Below, piece after piece: positions 53,336 through 64,000 of a stretch of DNA of 64,000 nt (positions within the stretch are counted from its first letter, which is position 1; every line of letters starts with the position of its first letter). The position numbers and the translations under genes are program-made. The notes below the pieces were generated by a model. It was given only the letters and a program-made list of their open reading frames with translations. It was not told where the DNA came from and ran no database searches. Source of the DNA: Phocoena phocoena (lineage: Eukaryota > Chordata > Mammalia > Artiodactyla > Phocoenidae); contig NC_089219.1 of NCBI RefSeq assembly GCF_963924675.1, forward strand, positions 146,340,288-146,404,287. The letters run 5' to 3'.

Positions 53336-56300
53336 CCTGGACATCATTCTACTTGAAATCTTGGTAGTACTGAACATCACAGACCACACCTACATTCCTG
53401 GCTTTTCCTCTCTGGCCATCCCAGAAGCAGAGCCTGAGATGAGGACTTGGGTGCAGATCCCAGGACTTGGGAGGTGATCTGGGAAACAGGAGTGAGGGCA
53501 CAAGGAGAGTCAGATAGGAAGGAGGGAAAACCAGCCTAAGGGTGTGTTGTCAAGGCCACTGCTGAGGGCAACAGGGTAAGATCCCCTGGGAACCCCCGGG
53601 GAATTGGGATGGCATGCCTTCAAGAACCGTTCACCTGATGGGTGGGAGTCTGGAGCATTTATTTGCCAGCTCCCAGCCCCCACTGGTTGAAGATTGTCCC
53701 CAGCGATACTGCCTCACACTTGGGGACAACACTTGCAGGTGGGCCCAGTGTGTTTTCTGGGTCTCAGGGGATTGTGAGCCTGGGCTGGGACGTTGTCAAT
53801 TAAAGAAGCCTCTGAGTTCAAATAGAACTGCCTGCCAGAGCTGCCCTCGATGCAGATGAGGACCACGGGGATGCGCTGGGGATGGGGACAGCAGAGGCAC
53901 CACCGCTGACCCCGACGTCCCTTCTTCAGTCTCTCTGGGGTCTTTCCCCTGACCTGCCGTCAGCAGGCATCTGCTAACTCTGCATGAACTGCACTTCCTT
54001 TTCTAACTGTTCACATACTGCCTGTTTAATCCAGTCTAGAATGTTGCCTGGGCCCCAGGATCATGTCTGGATACTAGGGAGACACATTACCAAACAAGCT
54101 TATCTAGCTCTTTTTTTTTTTTTTCTCTAGCTCTTCTTTGTTCCTTAGTTCGGACTTTGGCGGGAATGCAGCTAAAACAAGCACACGATACGAGGTTCCC
54201 TCGCCCTTTCTCCGCCTGCTTCCCTGCTGGCCCTGTGGGTCAGTCCCGGGCTCTCTTCTCTTCTGGCCCTGTGTGATCTGAGTTGCTCACCTGTGTCCAA
54301 GGTTGAACATCTACCTTGACCCTGATGACCCCCAGATCTCTGTCTTTAGCCAAACCCATCCTCTGAGTGTGGGGCTGGCCACTGGGCCTGTCCTCCTGGG
54401 AGTCACAAAAACATCTGCCCCTCCCCGTCCACACTGCCAAAGCCAAGCCCAGCTTCCCCTCCAGTCTGCTCCTCCCGCCGGGTGTCGTGTCTCACCACCA
54501 CCAAGTCAGAAATCCCAGACAATTCCACCCTCCCCCTCATTCTCCGTGCCCAGTCCGAGCACTCCCCCAGGAGCCAGGCAGCCTACTAACTACCAAGCTG
54601 CTACCATTGCCCTGGACCCACCAGCATTCTTCTTTGGAAACTGATTTCAGAATCTACTAAGATTCACGTGGGATATTCAGGTCCACGTGTGACAATTTGT
54701 TTCATCCGGCACGTCACACGTGCTCCTGCGTCTTTCACTAATACCACCTCTTTTCTTTCCCAGGCCCAGGGCATCCCCTCTGTGGCCCCATGTCAGTACC
54801 CAGCCAGAGGGCCCGCAGCAGCTTGTATCACTTCAGGTTTTGTTCTTCTAGTGTCGGGCCACATCACGGCCCCCTCTTCCCGTTGATTTGCCGGTACTTG
54901 GCCTCCTCCCAGAAGCATTTCCAGGTTGAGCAGAAGGGGCTCCCCCGCTTTCCTACCCCCTGGACCCGCATTGGCATCCCACAGCCCTCCCGTCACCCGC
55001 TCCTGCTGGCCTGTGCACACCGTCGCCCATGGGTGACCTCAGCCCCTCACAGTCCACTCCTGTCTGGCTTATGTCTGTGGTCTGTGGGTCCTCGAGCTTG
55101 TGACAGCTCACCTCAGGCTCCTGCAGGCTCAGGAGGGCAGGGGCAGGACCAGGACCTCCGCTAAGCACAGACAGCAGGCTCAGGGTGCCCTGGCTGTTGC
55201 CTTCTCTAAGCGCATCGACTTTCCACCACGTGCCGGGGCTTGGGCTCCTAGCCCTTGAAGCGTCCTTATTCTGCCTGGAGGCTCAGCCAACAGGGTGAAG
55301 CTCCACTGATTCTCATTATTTGCAGTTGTCATGTTCTGAATGTCGCTGCCAGAACTGAACCACTGCTCCTGGGGGAAATACACAGTTAGGTTCCAGGTTA
55401 GCCCCTGGTCAGGACATTTTTGTCAACCAGTCAATACACAACCTTGTTTTATGTGTGTTTCTGTTCAAAGACACCTTATTCATATGTACTGTTGTTTCGT
55501 TAACATTGGACTCACAGCCAACGGCAGTAAAACTCATGCCTGAATGAAGTTCATCTAAGCCACCCACATGTTTTCTCCATAAGGCACATCACAGCCTTCT
55601 TGCGTTTAGGAACAGTAGATAGAACTTCAGCACTACACTTGGGGACCATTTTAGACAGTGAAATCACCAGCAAAAAGCACAAAGTGGGAAAAGTGGGACA
55701 CTAAATAGACCAGGAGAGGACATTTGTTTACAGTCTGAGAGTCGAAACAGGAAGGCAGAGGACTGCCTCGTTCCACTTCGGCTGGGAATGTCGAGTTTTT
55801 TAACACTTTGTACATGTCCAGAATGACCGCAAAACTGCCACGAGCATTGGTCTGGGGACTACAGATACATTTCAGTGAGTAGACAGCTTTGCAACTCTGA
55901 GTAATGAGGATTGCTTGTATATACAGAGAGAAGAATGAAGCTTCAGAGAGTGGAGAGGAGGGAACAGCTGGGCAGACAAAGTTCACTGAGGTTTATCACT
56001 AGAGTAGATTTCCAGAGACAAGTAAGACCATCTCCCCGCCCCCCCCCCCACCCAGGTAGAGGGCATTTGGGGCAAAGCGTGCATCATACACAAAGGCATC
56101 AGACAAGATGGGGTGGAGTAATTACTTCCTTGGGATGAAGATGGAAAAACCAGAGGGGACATGTCCGGAAGACATGTCAGGACTCTTTGATGGACAGCTG
56201 GCCGGTTTTGCCCAGGCTCTCAGATCAGTCAAACCATAGGGCAGAACCTAAAAGAAGTCAGTGGTGAGTGAATTCTACAGAAATGGGGCATGAAGGTGCC

Positions 56301-56348
56301 ATCTAGCACAGAATAGATGGTCAATGAACACCTAGTGAATAAATGAAT
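53336..56348. other. Three kilobases without a supported gene
   Basis: A repeat-like block at 53400-53820 and another at about 55385-55920 look diverged but unassignable. A T-rich run is at 54112-54124. Reading frames of up to 144 residues overlap each other on both strands and are composition driven. A short sense L2-like tail lies at 56280-56345 (GCACAGAATAGATGGTCAATGAAC). Confidence 0.35.
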
Positions 56349-56391
56349 TATATATATATATAACAGAATATATATATATAACAGAATGAGG
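56349..56391. repeat. TA microsatellite with a duplicated unit
   Basis: Two passes of ATATATATATATAACAGAAT occur in tandem, so the tract grew by duplicating a unit that includes AACAGAAT. Confidence 0.85.
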
Positions 56392-57368
56392 CTAAATGGA
56401 AGAGAGGGGAAAGGGAAAAGAAGGAGAGAGAGAAGCAGCAGGGGCTTAAGCAAGCCAGCTGGGAGACGGTGAGGTTCTCATTTTCCTGTAGTCAGCTGCA
56501 ATGCTTCCTCTGGCTGGAGAAGGAAATGTGGCCACAGGAGTGGAAGGAGGGCTGCCTGGAGAGAAGAGCATGGGTAAATGCAAGTCTGGTCTGTACCTAT
56601 GACTACTGTGTCAGTTTCATTCACTCTCAGTCAGGCTACACAAATCTTCCGCAGGGCTCTGAAAACCCAATGCATGACCGAGTGCTTAGGAATGGTTTGG
56701 ACTGGTTCCCACAGCCTGGAAGGAAGCCAAGGAGGAGGGAACAGGAAAAGCACCCGACAAGAGCAGCCTGACATCTGGCATCAGGGCTCTCCTCCAATTT
56801 CCTCACAGTTTTTAATCCAGCCCTGCACCCGATGGCTTAGTAGTTCCACATCTCCAATTTATTCATCCAACGCCACCTGTGAGGCCATGTCACGGGCCCC
56901 ACTGGTGTTTCTCCATTTGAATGGAATGGTTGCTGAATATTTACCTATGCTTTGACAACCTCCACTGATGCCGAATGAGAGAAAAAAAAACTACAACCAC
57001 GTTCTCTCCCCAGTACAAACTCACACTCAGCGTGGATAATCACAAAGCCTCCACAGGCTAACAGATGAAAAGAAATGAGCAGTCAACACAAACACTGAGC
57101 CTTCTTTGTGGTGTCAAGGCAGCAGGTGGGGGAGGGAGGAGGGAGGCGAGGACCCCCCTCTCCTGGTTGACGGCGTCACTGAAAAGTACAGGGAAGGGAA
57201 AAAAAAAAAAGTACAGGGAAGGGGCCAGCTGTGTCGAGAGGGAGGATGCTAAGAACCTGGTCATCTATGTGCATGTTCCCGAGTCACAGGTCAGGAGTCC
57301 CTAGCACACTGCTGCGGAGGGAGCTTCCTTTGATGGCTCAGAACCGGCATGATCTCTTTTACATTAAT

Positions 57369-57370
<2 letters not shown>
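56392..57370. other. No gene recognised; local 14-bp duplication
   Basis: AAAGTACAGGGAAGGG occurs twice around an A run at about 57183-57221. Otherwise no feature. Confidence 0.4.

Positions 57371-57406
<36 letters not shown>
57371..57406. repeat. (TG)n microsatellite
   Basis: About 17 uninterrupted TG units, ending TGTATTTG just before the L1. Confidence 0.95.
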
Positions 57407-57407
<1 letters not shown>

Positions 57408-57423
57408 TTGAGGGTGAGGTTTT

Positions 57424-57556
57424 TTTTTTTAACATCTTTATTGGAGTATAATTGCTTTACAGTGGTGTGTTTGTTTCTGCTTTATAACAAAGTGAATCAG
57501 CTATACATATACATATATCCCCATATCTCCTCCCTCTTGCGTCTCCCTCCCAATCC
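57424..57556 (-). mobile_element. L1 3' end, young type, with target duplication (antisense)
   Basis: A T run then AACATCTTTATTGGAG; 133 bp, strongly truncated. GAGGGTGAGGTTTT flanks both sides (about 57410-57423 and 57557-57570), perfect. It sits next to the (TG)n tract. Confidence 0.95.
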
Positions 57557-57570
57557 GAGGGTGAGGTTTT

Positions 57571-59265
57571 AAGACTAATCCATGGGATGAATTTTTTCAT
57601 GCAAATAGAATGGTCTGTGGTGGACCCAAGATTATAGAGCAGGAAGATAAAGGCATTTAGCTCTGAACCCTAATACTGTCTCTGCTCCCCACTCTCCTGC
57701 AAGAATTCCACCTTCTACTTATCCGACCCAGCCTCACGGGGGCTTGGCTGGGAAGCGTGGAGCGAGGGGGAGGGGAATGGGATCACACACCCTCAGCCAG
57801 CAACTGGTATGCCTGCACACAACAGTGCTCTAGACATATGTGCTTCAGGAACGAATTGGTGACTTAGCCACTGACCTCTTCTCGCCACTTTTTAGCAACT
57901 TTCCCCAAATCCCACTCTTCCCTTCTCCCCAGCATGGAAATGCCTTGGAATTTCTGCCCTTGCGTCAGGATGTCAGGATAGCAGCGGGATGCTCAGAGGT
58001 GGGGACTCCTGGCTACCTGCCCCAGGCTGCTCTGGCCTTAGCTGGTCCTGGGGTGGAGGCCACCAGGGAACTGTGAGTGCAAAGAGGTCAACTTCAGCTC
58101 CTCAAAACATGGGAGTCTCCCGTCCCCAAGAGACCTTCCCAGTCTTTGGGACAGTTGGGCTGTGAACTGGTCAAGAGAGGTATATGGCCCAGCTCCTGAC
58201 TCAAGACCCCTGCTTGAGTGGCTGGATGAGGAGGGACGGCAGATAAGCCTAATGGAACCAGACACAGAGGAAGCGCAAAGTGGCGTTTCACCCAGGAACA
58301 CAGTCAAAGCTGCAGGTGGGCGGGTGAGCGTGGTTTAATTTCTTCTCGGCGATGTCTTCTGCTTTATTTTCAATACAATCAGGACAAGGTGTATCCAGCA
58401 GTCACTCTCCCACCTGGTACCTGGTACCTGGTACCTGGTACAGCATCACTTGCGTCTATTGCCATGCAGCTCAGCGCCCACTCGAGCACCCCCGAGGCCC
58501 CCCACAGGGCAGCATGCATGGGTTTCTGATGTCTGTTGGGGGCAGTCTGGCCCATGTGGGCCCATAGCCAGAATAGCTTGCAGGTGAGAGTGTCCAGGGC
58601 ACAGGCAGGCAGGAGGCCCAGAGGTGAACGTGGGATTCGGAAGAACAGGAACAGGAGGGCTCCCGCCAGCCCCTCGTGTTAGCTCAAATACCTCAGACTC
58701 AATACTCACAGTCCATCTTTCCTCCTGTCCCTGGATTATTTCCTCAGCCTCGCCCCTCCTCCAGAACGTCAGGAGAACTTTCTGCACTTGAGCTTGACTT
58801 GAGGGAAGGAGAGAATTTCGATTAGCAAAGAGGAAGACAGGTGAGGATGCGGTGATTAAAGGTGAAGGCCCCTCCCCTCGGTTCCTGAATCACTCCTCTC
58901 CTGGTGGAGGGAGTGGGTGGAAAGAGTGGGTTCCGGCCAGGAACCGTTCACCAAGTAGCTGGAAACATCTGCCCCGAGCAGGTCCACCTAGGGCTCTACA
59001 GAGGGTGCAGCGAGCGAGGTTTGGCTCCCCCAGTTTGTGCCACCCCAGCTGCCCGCTGGGGGAGGACGGGGCGGAGAATGCCGTCTGGACACAGGCCCGC
59101 TCTCACCCCCTGGGTCTTCTCAGGTGACTGTCAGGTCAGAGAGGCTCCCTCTTCAGATAATACAGCTCAGGTGAAAGAGGCTTAGGTGGGTCTCCATGGC
59201 AACCGCCAATCAGGACCTAGGCCGCCTCCAGGGTTCATCAGAGGAACTGTGTGGTTCCGGCCTCT

Positions 59266-59269
<4 letters not shown>
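57571..59269. other. No gene supported; carries a 7-bp tandem repeat
   Basis: CTGGTAC is repeated four times exactly at 58414-58441. Frames of 60-113 residues on both strands have no domains. The GC-rich stretch at 58990-59070 has some CpG. Confidence 0.35.
58414..58441. repeat. (CTGGTAC)4 tandem repeat
   Basis: Four exact 7-bp units. Each unit overlaps a GGTACC palindrome (KpnI-type site) with its neighbour. Confidence 0.98.

Positions 59270-59318
<49 letters not shown>
59270..59318. repeat. (CA)n microsatellite
   Basis: About 24 CA units, then CAACACACCACAAACACC decay. The longest clean dinucleotide run in the window. Confidence 0.97.
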
Positions 59319-59319
<1 letters not shown>

Positions 59320-60292
59320 CACACCACAAACACCAGTCCAGGGTACATCCCTTCTCTGGCCAGTGTTTTTTTCTCTCAGCACAACTTCTGAGAGATAGAG
59401 AGGAAAAAGCCTGAGGCAGCAACCAGCAACACAAGAGAAAAAGGAAGGAGGCGTTTAGATTCAGTCTTCCCTCTACCCTGTCCTCCTGTGGCTGCCGAAA
59501 TTTCTGCGTTTCCCCGGAGATCCAGACACTCTTTCCTCCCAGACCGGGAAGCAGAAAGCAGGACCCCCGTGGGACCTTTCACCTGCACAGAGCCGGACCT
59601 CAGAAAACCAGGTAAGAGGGTCGCCTCCCCAGGGGACAGCAGCTACCCCACCGGCATCCCAAGAGCAGTCGTCGTGCCTTTAGAGGTTAGAGCAGAGGCC
59701 GGGAGAGACTGCGCTGGGCCCGGCGGCCTCGGGGCTGGGGCAGATGGGGACAGCTCACTGAGCAGGCCAAGTACAGGGCCCAGATGGCCACAGGGAGGCC
59801 CCACCTGTCCCCATTGGTCCCCCAAGAGGCGGCGGACTCTACAGCGTCCTTGGGGCCGTGGCCTGGTCCCTGCTTTATAAACTCACGGGAAGCCACAGCT
59901 TCTGTCGGCAGCAAGCCCGTCTGGGAGGACCCAGCCTGCACCTTTCCCCCTCTGCTTTTACGGGGAGGACCCAAGCAGGGGAAAGCAAGGGCGAACGCAA
60001 ATCGGAGATTTTCTCATTGATCTGAGCCCTGTGACTCGAGCACCATGAAGTGCGAGGCTCAGAGCAGGCTCGCGGGTCACAGCAGTGACCAGACATGTGG
60101 GTGATGTGTGCGCCTCAGTCCCTCTGGCCACAGAGCCATCTGTGAGTCCCCATAACACGCCCGGAAAAGCAGGTCTAGATGGAGCGGGGAGGGGCTTCAG
60201 GGAGAGGATCAGGCTTGGGAAGGAGCGTCTGAGTGGCCACCGTGGGATCAGCCCCCTCCTACTGGTCAGCTGGAGGGGGATTTCTATCATCT
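59319..60292. other. GC-rich DNA with a possible 5' exon (weak)
   Basis: A consensus donor-like CCAG|GTAAGAGG is at 59608-59619, preceded by about 200 bp free of repeats. An acceptor or coding start was not found, and the 130-residue frame at 59488-59880 reads straight through the donor. This may be chance. Confidence 0.25.
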
Positions 60293-60470
60293 GAAGGCCA
60301 GGGCTCTCCCCTCTGACAGAGTCCTGGGAGCCTCCCCTGAGACAGAGACAAGGGTGTCTCCCTTCAGACAAGGACCACTGTGGCTTCTCTCAGAAGAAGA
60401 CCAGGGTGTCTCCCTTCAGACAAGGACCAGGGCATCTCCCTTGAGACAGAGACCAGGGCATCTCCCCTCA
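60293..60470. repeat. 26-bp minisatellite, six full units
   Basis: Units start at 60315, 60341, 60367, 60393, 60419 and 60445, with a partial unit at 60293. The consensus is GACAGAGACCAGGG-TCTCCCTTCA-like, with AGAC and TCTCCC best kept. Units differ at a few positions each. 26 bp is not a multiple of three, so it cannot be a simple protein repeat. Confidence 0.93.
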
Positions 60471-60780
60471 CAGAGCTCATAGCCGAGTCGGGGAAAGAGA
60501 AACCTAACCCCAAAAGGGAGAAAACATGTGTGTTACAGATACTGTGATGAGAGCTGTTCTACCTCAGCGGGGCAGTGAGGGGCAGGCTGCAGGGGGAGCT
60601 GACCCTTGAGGTGGGTCTTAAAAGATGAGCAGATGTTTTCAGGTGGGCGGAGGCCCACAGGTCAGGCTGAGTCCCACCTGGCTTCGTGGATACAGGTTAT
60701 TTTTCTATGATGCCAAAGAGGAATAGGTCAGTTTGTAATCTGTAAAGTTGGTCTTGGCAAAAACAGGGCTGGGAGGAAGG
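60471..60780. other. No feature recognised
   Basis: About 310 bp of average composition between the minisatellite and the GC-rich block. No coding signature. Confidence 0.35.
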
Positions 60781-60935
60781 TTGGTAGGCGGCGGGGGGTG
60801 GTGGTGGTGGAGTGGGGAGCACCGACTCTCCGCACCTGCTTCGAGGCCTCTGCCCCGCCCCAGCCCCTCCCCCGGCCCGGCCCCGCCCCCCTGGCCCCGC
60901 CCCCGGCCCCCGACCCCCCTCAGGGTCTGGCTTCT
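60781..60935. promoter_or_regulatory. GC-box cluster, candidate promoter
   Basis: Within about 155 bp there are roughly ten CpGs and at least three CCCCGCCCC-type words (60852-60860, 60881-60890, 60895-60905), the reverse of the SP1 GGGGCGGGG box. A GGTGGTGGTGG run precedes it. No TATA box or first exon could be identified; it is shorter than a classical CpG island. The direction would be from the G-rich strand (minus) if SP1 sites are read as usual. Confidence 0.4.
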
Positions 60936-61639
60936 GCAGAGCCACACTGCCTGCACTCTGGGACAGCCCCACGGAGGTGCTGCTCTGGGCTCCTGGGTTT
61001 TGGCGGGCACACAGGGCAGCCCCTGCCCTGACCTGCAGACGCCCAGCTCAGCTGCTAGGGCCCAGCTTCAGAGGTGGATCCTGGGTGGGGCTGCTTTGTA
61101 CAGAGAAAACAGCCTCCTCGCAGGGACTGCACCGTCCTTCCCTCGATGGCAGGAGACTGGTGGCCTCTGTACCCACCAGAGGCAGATGAACCTCTCAAGC
61201 CTCCGGCGGGGGTCAGAGCCCTGCTACCTACTCCGCAGGCACCCGCCCCCCACCCCCCCGCATTGTTCTCACTGCTGAGATGCCCCTGGTCCCCTCCAGT
61301 GCTAACTGCCTGAACCAGACTCCTCCTGCCCTTGAGGGATGGGGTTGGTTTCTCTTTAGCGCATCTAACGAGCCACAGCTGGTGACAGTGTCCCCCAGGG
61401 AGCCAGGAAAAGACATCCAGAGATGTTCAAAAATAGGCTGCAGGGAAGGCTCAGAGCATGTGCGGGTGGGAGGGTAATGAAGGGGAAAGGAAGGAGAAAG
61501 AAAAGCAAAGGATGGAGGAGAAAGGACTTGATGAAGGCCGCCACAGGGCAGCAATAGAACATGTGAAGGCTTTCCTAAGGTCGCTGGGACCCGAGGGCCC
61601 AGCGAGGCCAGGAGCAGGGCTGGGGTCAGGCTTACACCA
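60936..61639. other. GC-rich DNA, no gene supported
   Basis: A 176-residue plus frame (60748-61278) and a 125-residue overlapping frame both run through the GC-box block and are Pro/Ala/Gly-rich; a 163-residue minus frame (61228-61719) overlaps. I treat all as composition artefacts. Confidence 0.35.
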
Positions 61640-62150
61640 AGCCAAGGGGTCCTTGACCCTTTAGAAGTATGTAAAGCCTGTGGACACATTCTCGGTAAAA
61701 TGTTTCTAAATGCATACAATTAAGTTCATATGATTACAGAAGAAATCACTATATTGAAATTTAGCTATCAATTTGTTTTTTCTGAAACCAGACCCCTATC
61801 AAAAAACAATTTCAGATATAGTAATATACGTGCCTCTGTATTCACATGTAAAATAATAAAATCTGTGGCGGGGCTAATAAGTACCATGATTTCGTAGTAG
61901 TGACGAGCACAAACGATATTTCAAGAATAACAATTTCAGAGTGTTATGAAAAGATCCGTGACCTCTGTGGGAGATAAAGCCACAGGTGCACTGATACTGC
62001 CGTGGTCGGGGGCCTGCATTCATAACTGACAGAAATACTTCATTTCAGTTAAAGGTAGTGGAAATAAAGATTTTTTTTTTTCCTATCCGAGTTTATAAAC
62101 CTCTGAATTCTCCCTATGGGTCCCAGGGTACAAATCCCTGCCCCAAGGGA
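61640..62150. mobile_element. Probable hAT-like DNA transposon fossil
   Basis: The edges CCAAGGGGTCCTTGACCC and GGGTCCCAGGGTACAAATCCC look like degenerate inverted ends. Inner blocks such as GATATAGTAATATACGTGCC and TAATAAGTACCATGATTTCG resemble a widespread old mammalian DNA repeat. Strand and family are not asserted. Confidence 0.5.
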
Positions 62151-62179
62151 CAGACAGTCACAGACCTAGATGAACCCAC

Positions 62180-62345
62180 TTCTTGTTAGTTTATAAAGCA
62201 CGTACAGGGACGTTACCTTATTCAATCTTCACAGTAACTTGTAGTAGGTACCTTATTACCCCATCTTACAGATAGAGAAACTGAGGCTTGGAGTAATGAA
62301 GGTGACTTGGACAGGCAGCATTGGGCAGGAAGGGAAGGGCATAGG
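62180..62345 (-). mobile_element. MIR SINE (antisense)
   Basis: GTAGGTACCTTATTACCCC and CTTACAGATAGAGAAACTGAGGC give the antisense MIR core; the right end is diverged. Confidence 0.75.
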
Positions 62346-62859
62346 AGTTGAACTTAGGTTTTCTCTGCTAAAACCTTGGCTCTCCACTACCCCACCCGCC
62401 CAACCGACATGGGCCTTCCTCCTCTGAACTGACGAGGAACCGAAGAGCAGTGGCCTGCTGTTGGCTGTACTGGGTGTCAGCGCCCTTCCAGACAGTGGAA
62501 TGGCACCACTGCAGCCCTGAGATCGCTTATCTCATTGTGTCCATCCCTGTCTTGAGTGCATGCCCCTGGAGGGAGCCCCAGACCTGCAGAGTGACAGGTA
62601 AACACGCACGCCCCACTGTGTTTGCTGAGTTGTGAATGTGTCAGAACTGGGCCTGGGCTTCAGCCTCCCCACCCCAGACCCACCCAGCACACGCCACTGT
62701 TTGCTACCTCAACACCAAACCCACCTGTGGAGAAATGCCACAGCACTACCCACGAGTACGATATAAACCATGCGCAGAGGTGCTGAGGGGCAAGTCAAGC
62801 CTACCAGGTAGAATGAGTCGCGAAGGCTTCCTGCAGAAAATGAGTTCTGAGCTAGCTTT
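62346..62859. other. No gene or repeat recognised
   Basis: About 510 bp; a 98-residue plus frame at 62636-62932 has no domain and extends into the L1-like segment. Confidence 0.35.
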
Positions 62860-63460
62860 GTTCCAACTTTTAAATTACGAATTGCTCAAACATGCAATAA
62901 AGTTGGAAGAAATGTGCAGTAAGCAGCCATAAATACCCCTGGACAAAATGATTGTTAATATTTTGCCATTCTTGCCCCATCTAGATGCATGTGTATGTAT
63001 ATACACACAACATTTTCTTTTTTTTTTTTTTTTTGCGGTACGCGGGCCTTCCACCACTGCGGCCTCTCCCACTACAGAGCACAGGCCCCGGATGCGCAGG
63101 CCCAGAGGCCACGGCCCATGGGCCCAGCCACTCCACGGCACGTGGGATCCTCCCGGACCGGGGCACGAACCCGTGTCCCCTGCATCGGCAGGCGGACTCT
63201 CAACCACTGCGCCACCAGGGAAGCCCCACACAACATTTTCTGAATGCTTCAGATGTAAGACTTTGAAGACATCATGATACTTTAGCCAGGAAGACGTCAG
63301 CATCGCCTCCCAAGATTGGGCTATTTGTCAAGATTCCCCTATCACCATAATACCATTTTTATACCCAAGAAAATCAACACTCATTCCCTAACATACAGCT
63401 CATATTCATATTTCCCCAAATGTCCTAGTTTTTTAAAAATAAGGATTCAATCAATGTTCA
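62860..63460. mobile_element. Old L1-like fragment, split by a young SINE
   Basis: GCAGTAAGCAGCCATAAATACC, GACATCATGATACTTTAGCC and CATATTCATATTTCCCC are common old-LINE blocks, in continuous order across the SINE at 63019-63226. Family and strand uncertain. Confidence 0.5.
63019..63226 (-). mobile_element. CHR-type SINE, young short poly-A form (antisense)
   Basis: Poly-T, then GCGGTACGCGGGCC; the other end is CCACCAGGGAAGCCC. A perfect 15-bp target duplication CACACAACATTTTCT is at 63004-63018 and 63227-63241. The reading frames here (for example at 62948-63277) are SINE sequence. Confidence 0.97.
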
Positions 63461-63807
63461 TGTATTGGAGGCAGACTGTAGGTGCTGTTGCCTGAATGGG
63501 AAGGTCCTGGAGTCACCATGGCCAGGAGGTGAGCAGGAGTGAGGGGCCTTAGCTAAACTGAGGAGCTTGGCTCTGCCACAGGGGTTAATCCAACGCAAGG
63601 GAAAGGCAGAATCCAACTGTGCAAAGCACCCAGAGGAGACCACCCAACAGCAGTTTTGATGAGCCTTCTGGGCGTCTTGAGTCTTAATCAGACCCCCCCC
63701 GCCCCACATCAGGTGCTTCCCAACACAGACTCACACGGCCTCACTTAGGTCCTGAGGAGGCCCTGGGATAAGCCAACCACCTCTGGCATCCTCTGGCCCA
63801 CCTGCCT
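63461..63807. other. No gene or repeat recognised
   Basis: About 350 bp of average composition with a C run at 63693-63700. Confidence 0.35.
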
Positions 63808-63890
63808 CTCTGTCCCTGTGTCCCTCCCTCCCTCCACCTCTCCCTCCCTCCTTCTCTCCCTCCCTTCATCTCTCCCTCCCTCCTTGGCCC
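63808..63890. repeat. CT-rich polypyrimidine tract
   Basis: CCCTCC and CTCTCCCTCC units repeat with small variations. Purine-pyrimidine strand asymmetry is nearly complete, which allows triplex or other non-B structure. Confidence 0.9.
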
Positions 63891-64000
63891 TTAAGAACTT
63901 AATCAGACCTGCTGAAGAGCCTCCATGAGAACAGCTGGCACCAGAGACAGAAATAGCTCTGGCAGAAACCTCATCTCTGTCAAAGCCTCCAGCCCGGGCT

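Noticed and set aside
60293..60470. CRISPR array
   Set aside because: Units are contiguous 26-bp copies without unique spacers, and the genome is mammalian.
60781..60935. Classical CpG island
   Set aside because: CpG-dense for only about 150 bp, below the usual length; kept as a GC-box cluster instead.
60748..61278. 176-residue Pro/Ala-rich frame
   Set aside because: Driven by the GC-box block; two further overlapping frames exist in the same DNA.
62948..63303. Overlapping frames up to 142 residues
   Set aside because: All lie in a CHR SINE and repeat the same peptide pattern found in other SINE copies of this window.

Overview
The window is mammalian nuclear DNA, most likely from a cetacean (whale or dolphin). 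The diagnostic evidence is about fourteen copies of the CHR family of tRNA-derived SINEs, in both the long form (about 300-340 bp) and the short poly-A form (about 205-210 bp). It also carries cetartiodactyl-type L1 3' ends and a small mariner hairpin element, on a background of old mammalian MIR, L2, L1M, MaLR and DNA-transposon fossils. No protein-coding gene could be supported: the open reading frames are short, low in complexity, or fall inside repeats, and none reads as a known protein family. I see no tRNA, rRNA or CRISPR locus.

Layout. 1-2.5 kb is mostly single-copy DNA with MIR and L2 fragments. 2.5-3.2 kb holds a probable solo retroviral LTR, followed by AT-rich repeats. 3.4-9.4 kb is a nest of antisense L1 fragments interrupted by seven CHR SINEs, with a MaLR LTR near 8.5 kb. 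9.5-11.4 kb is mixed, with one young CHR SINE. 11.58-13.85 kb is a long antisense L2 element that still covers part of its reverse-transcriptase ORF. 13.9-19.2 kb mixes old repeats, a SINE nested in a MIR, and a second long L2. 19.2-24 kb is GC-rich and holds an unusual 45-bp repeated sequence and two inverted-repeat DNA elements close together. 24-31 kb has L2/MIR mosaics, a Tigger-like MITE, a microsatellite and an 850-bp L1 3' end.

31-44 kb is largely single-copy DNA with scattered L2/MIR, a paired octamer motif and an HNF1-like site. 44-51 kb carries L1 fragments, an old repeat split by a SINE, a mariner hairpin element and another long SINE. 51-60 kb is mostly single-copy with several microsatellites. 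60-61 kb holds a 26-bp minisatellite and a short GC-box cluster that could be a promoter. 61.6-63.5 kb holds a probable hAT fossil, a MIR and an L1-like fragment carrying a young SINE. The window ends in a CT-rich tract.

The abundance of MIR and L2 between 10 and 60 kb, with fairly high GC, fits intronic or intergenic DNA near genes rather than an AT-rich desert. Family names come from recognising consensus sequence from memory; boundaries are approximate unless flanking target-site duplications are given. Regulatory calls are motif-based candidates only. I found no new multi-gene system; the best leads are the 45-bp repeat pair, the minisatellite plus GC-box region, and the paired octamer element.
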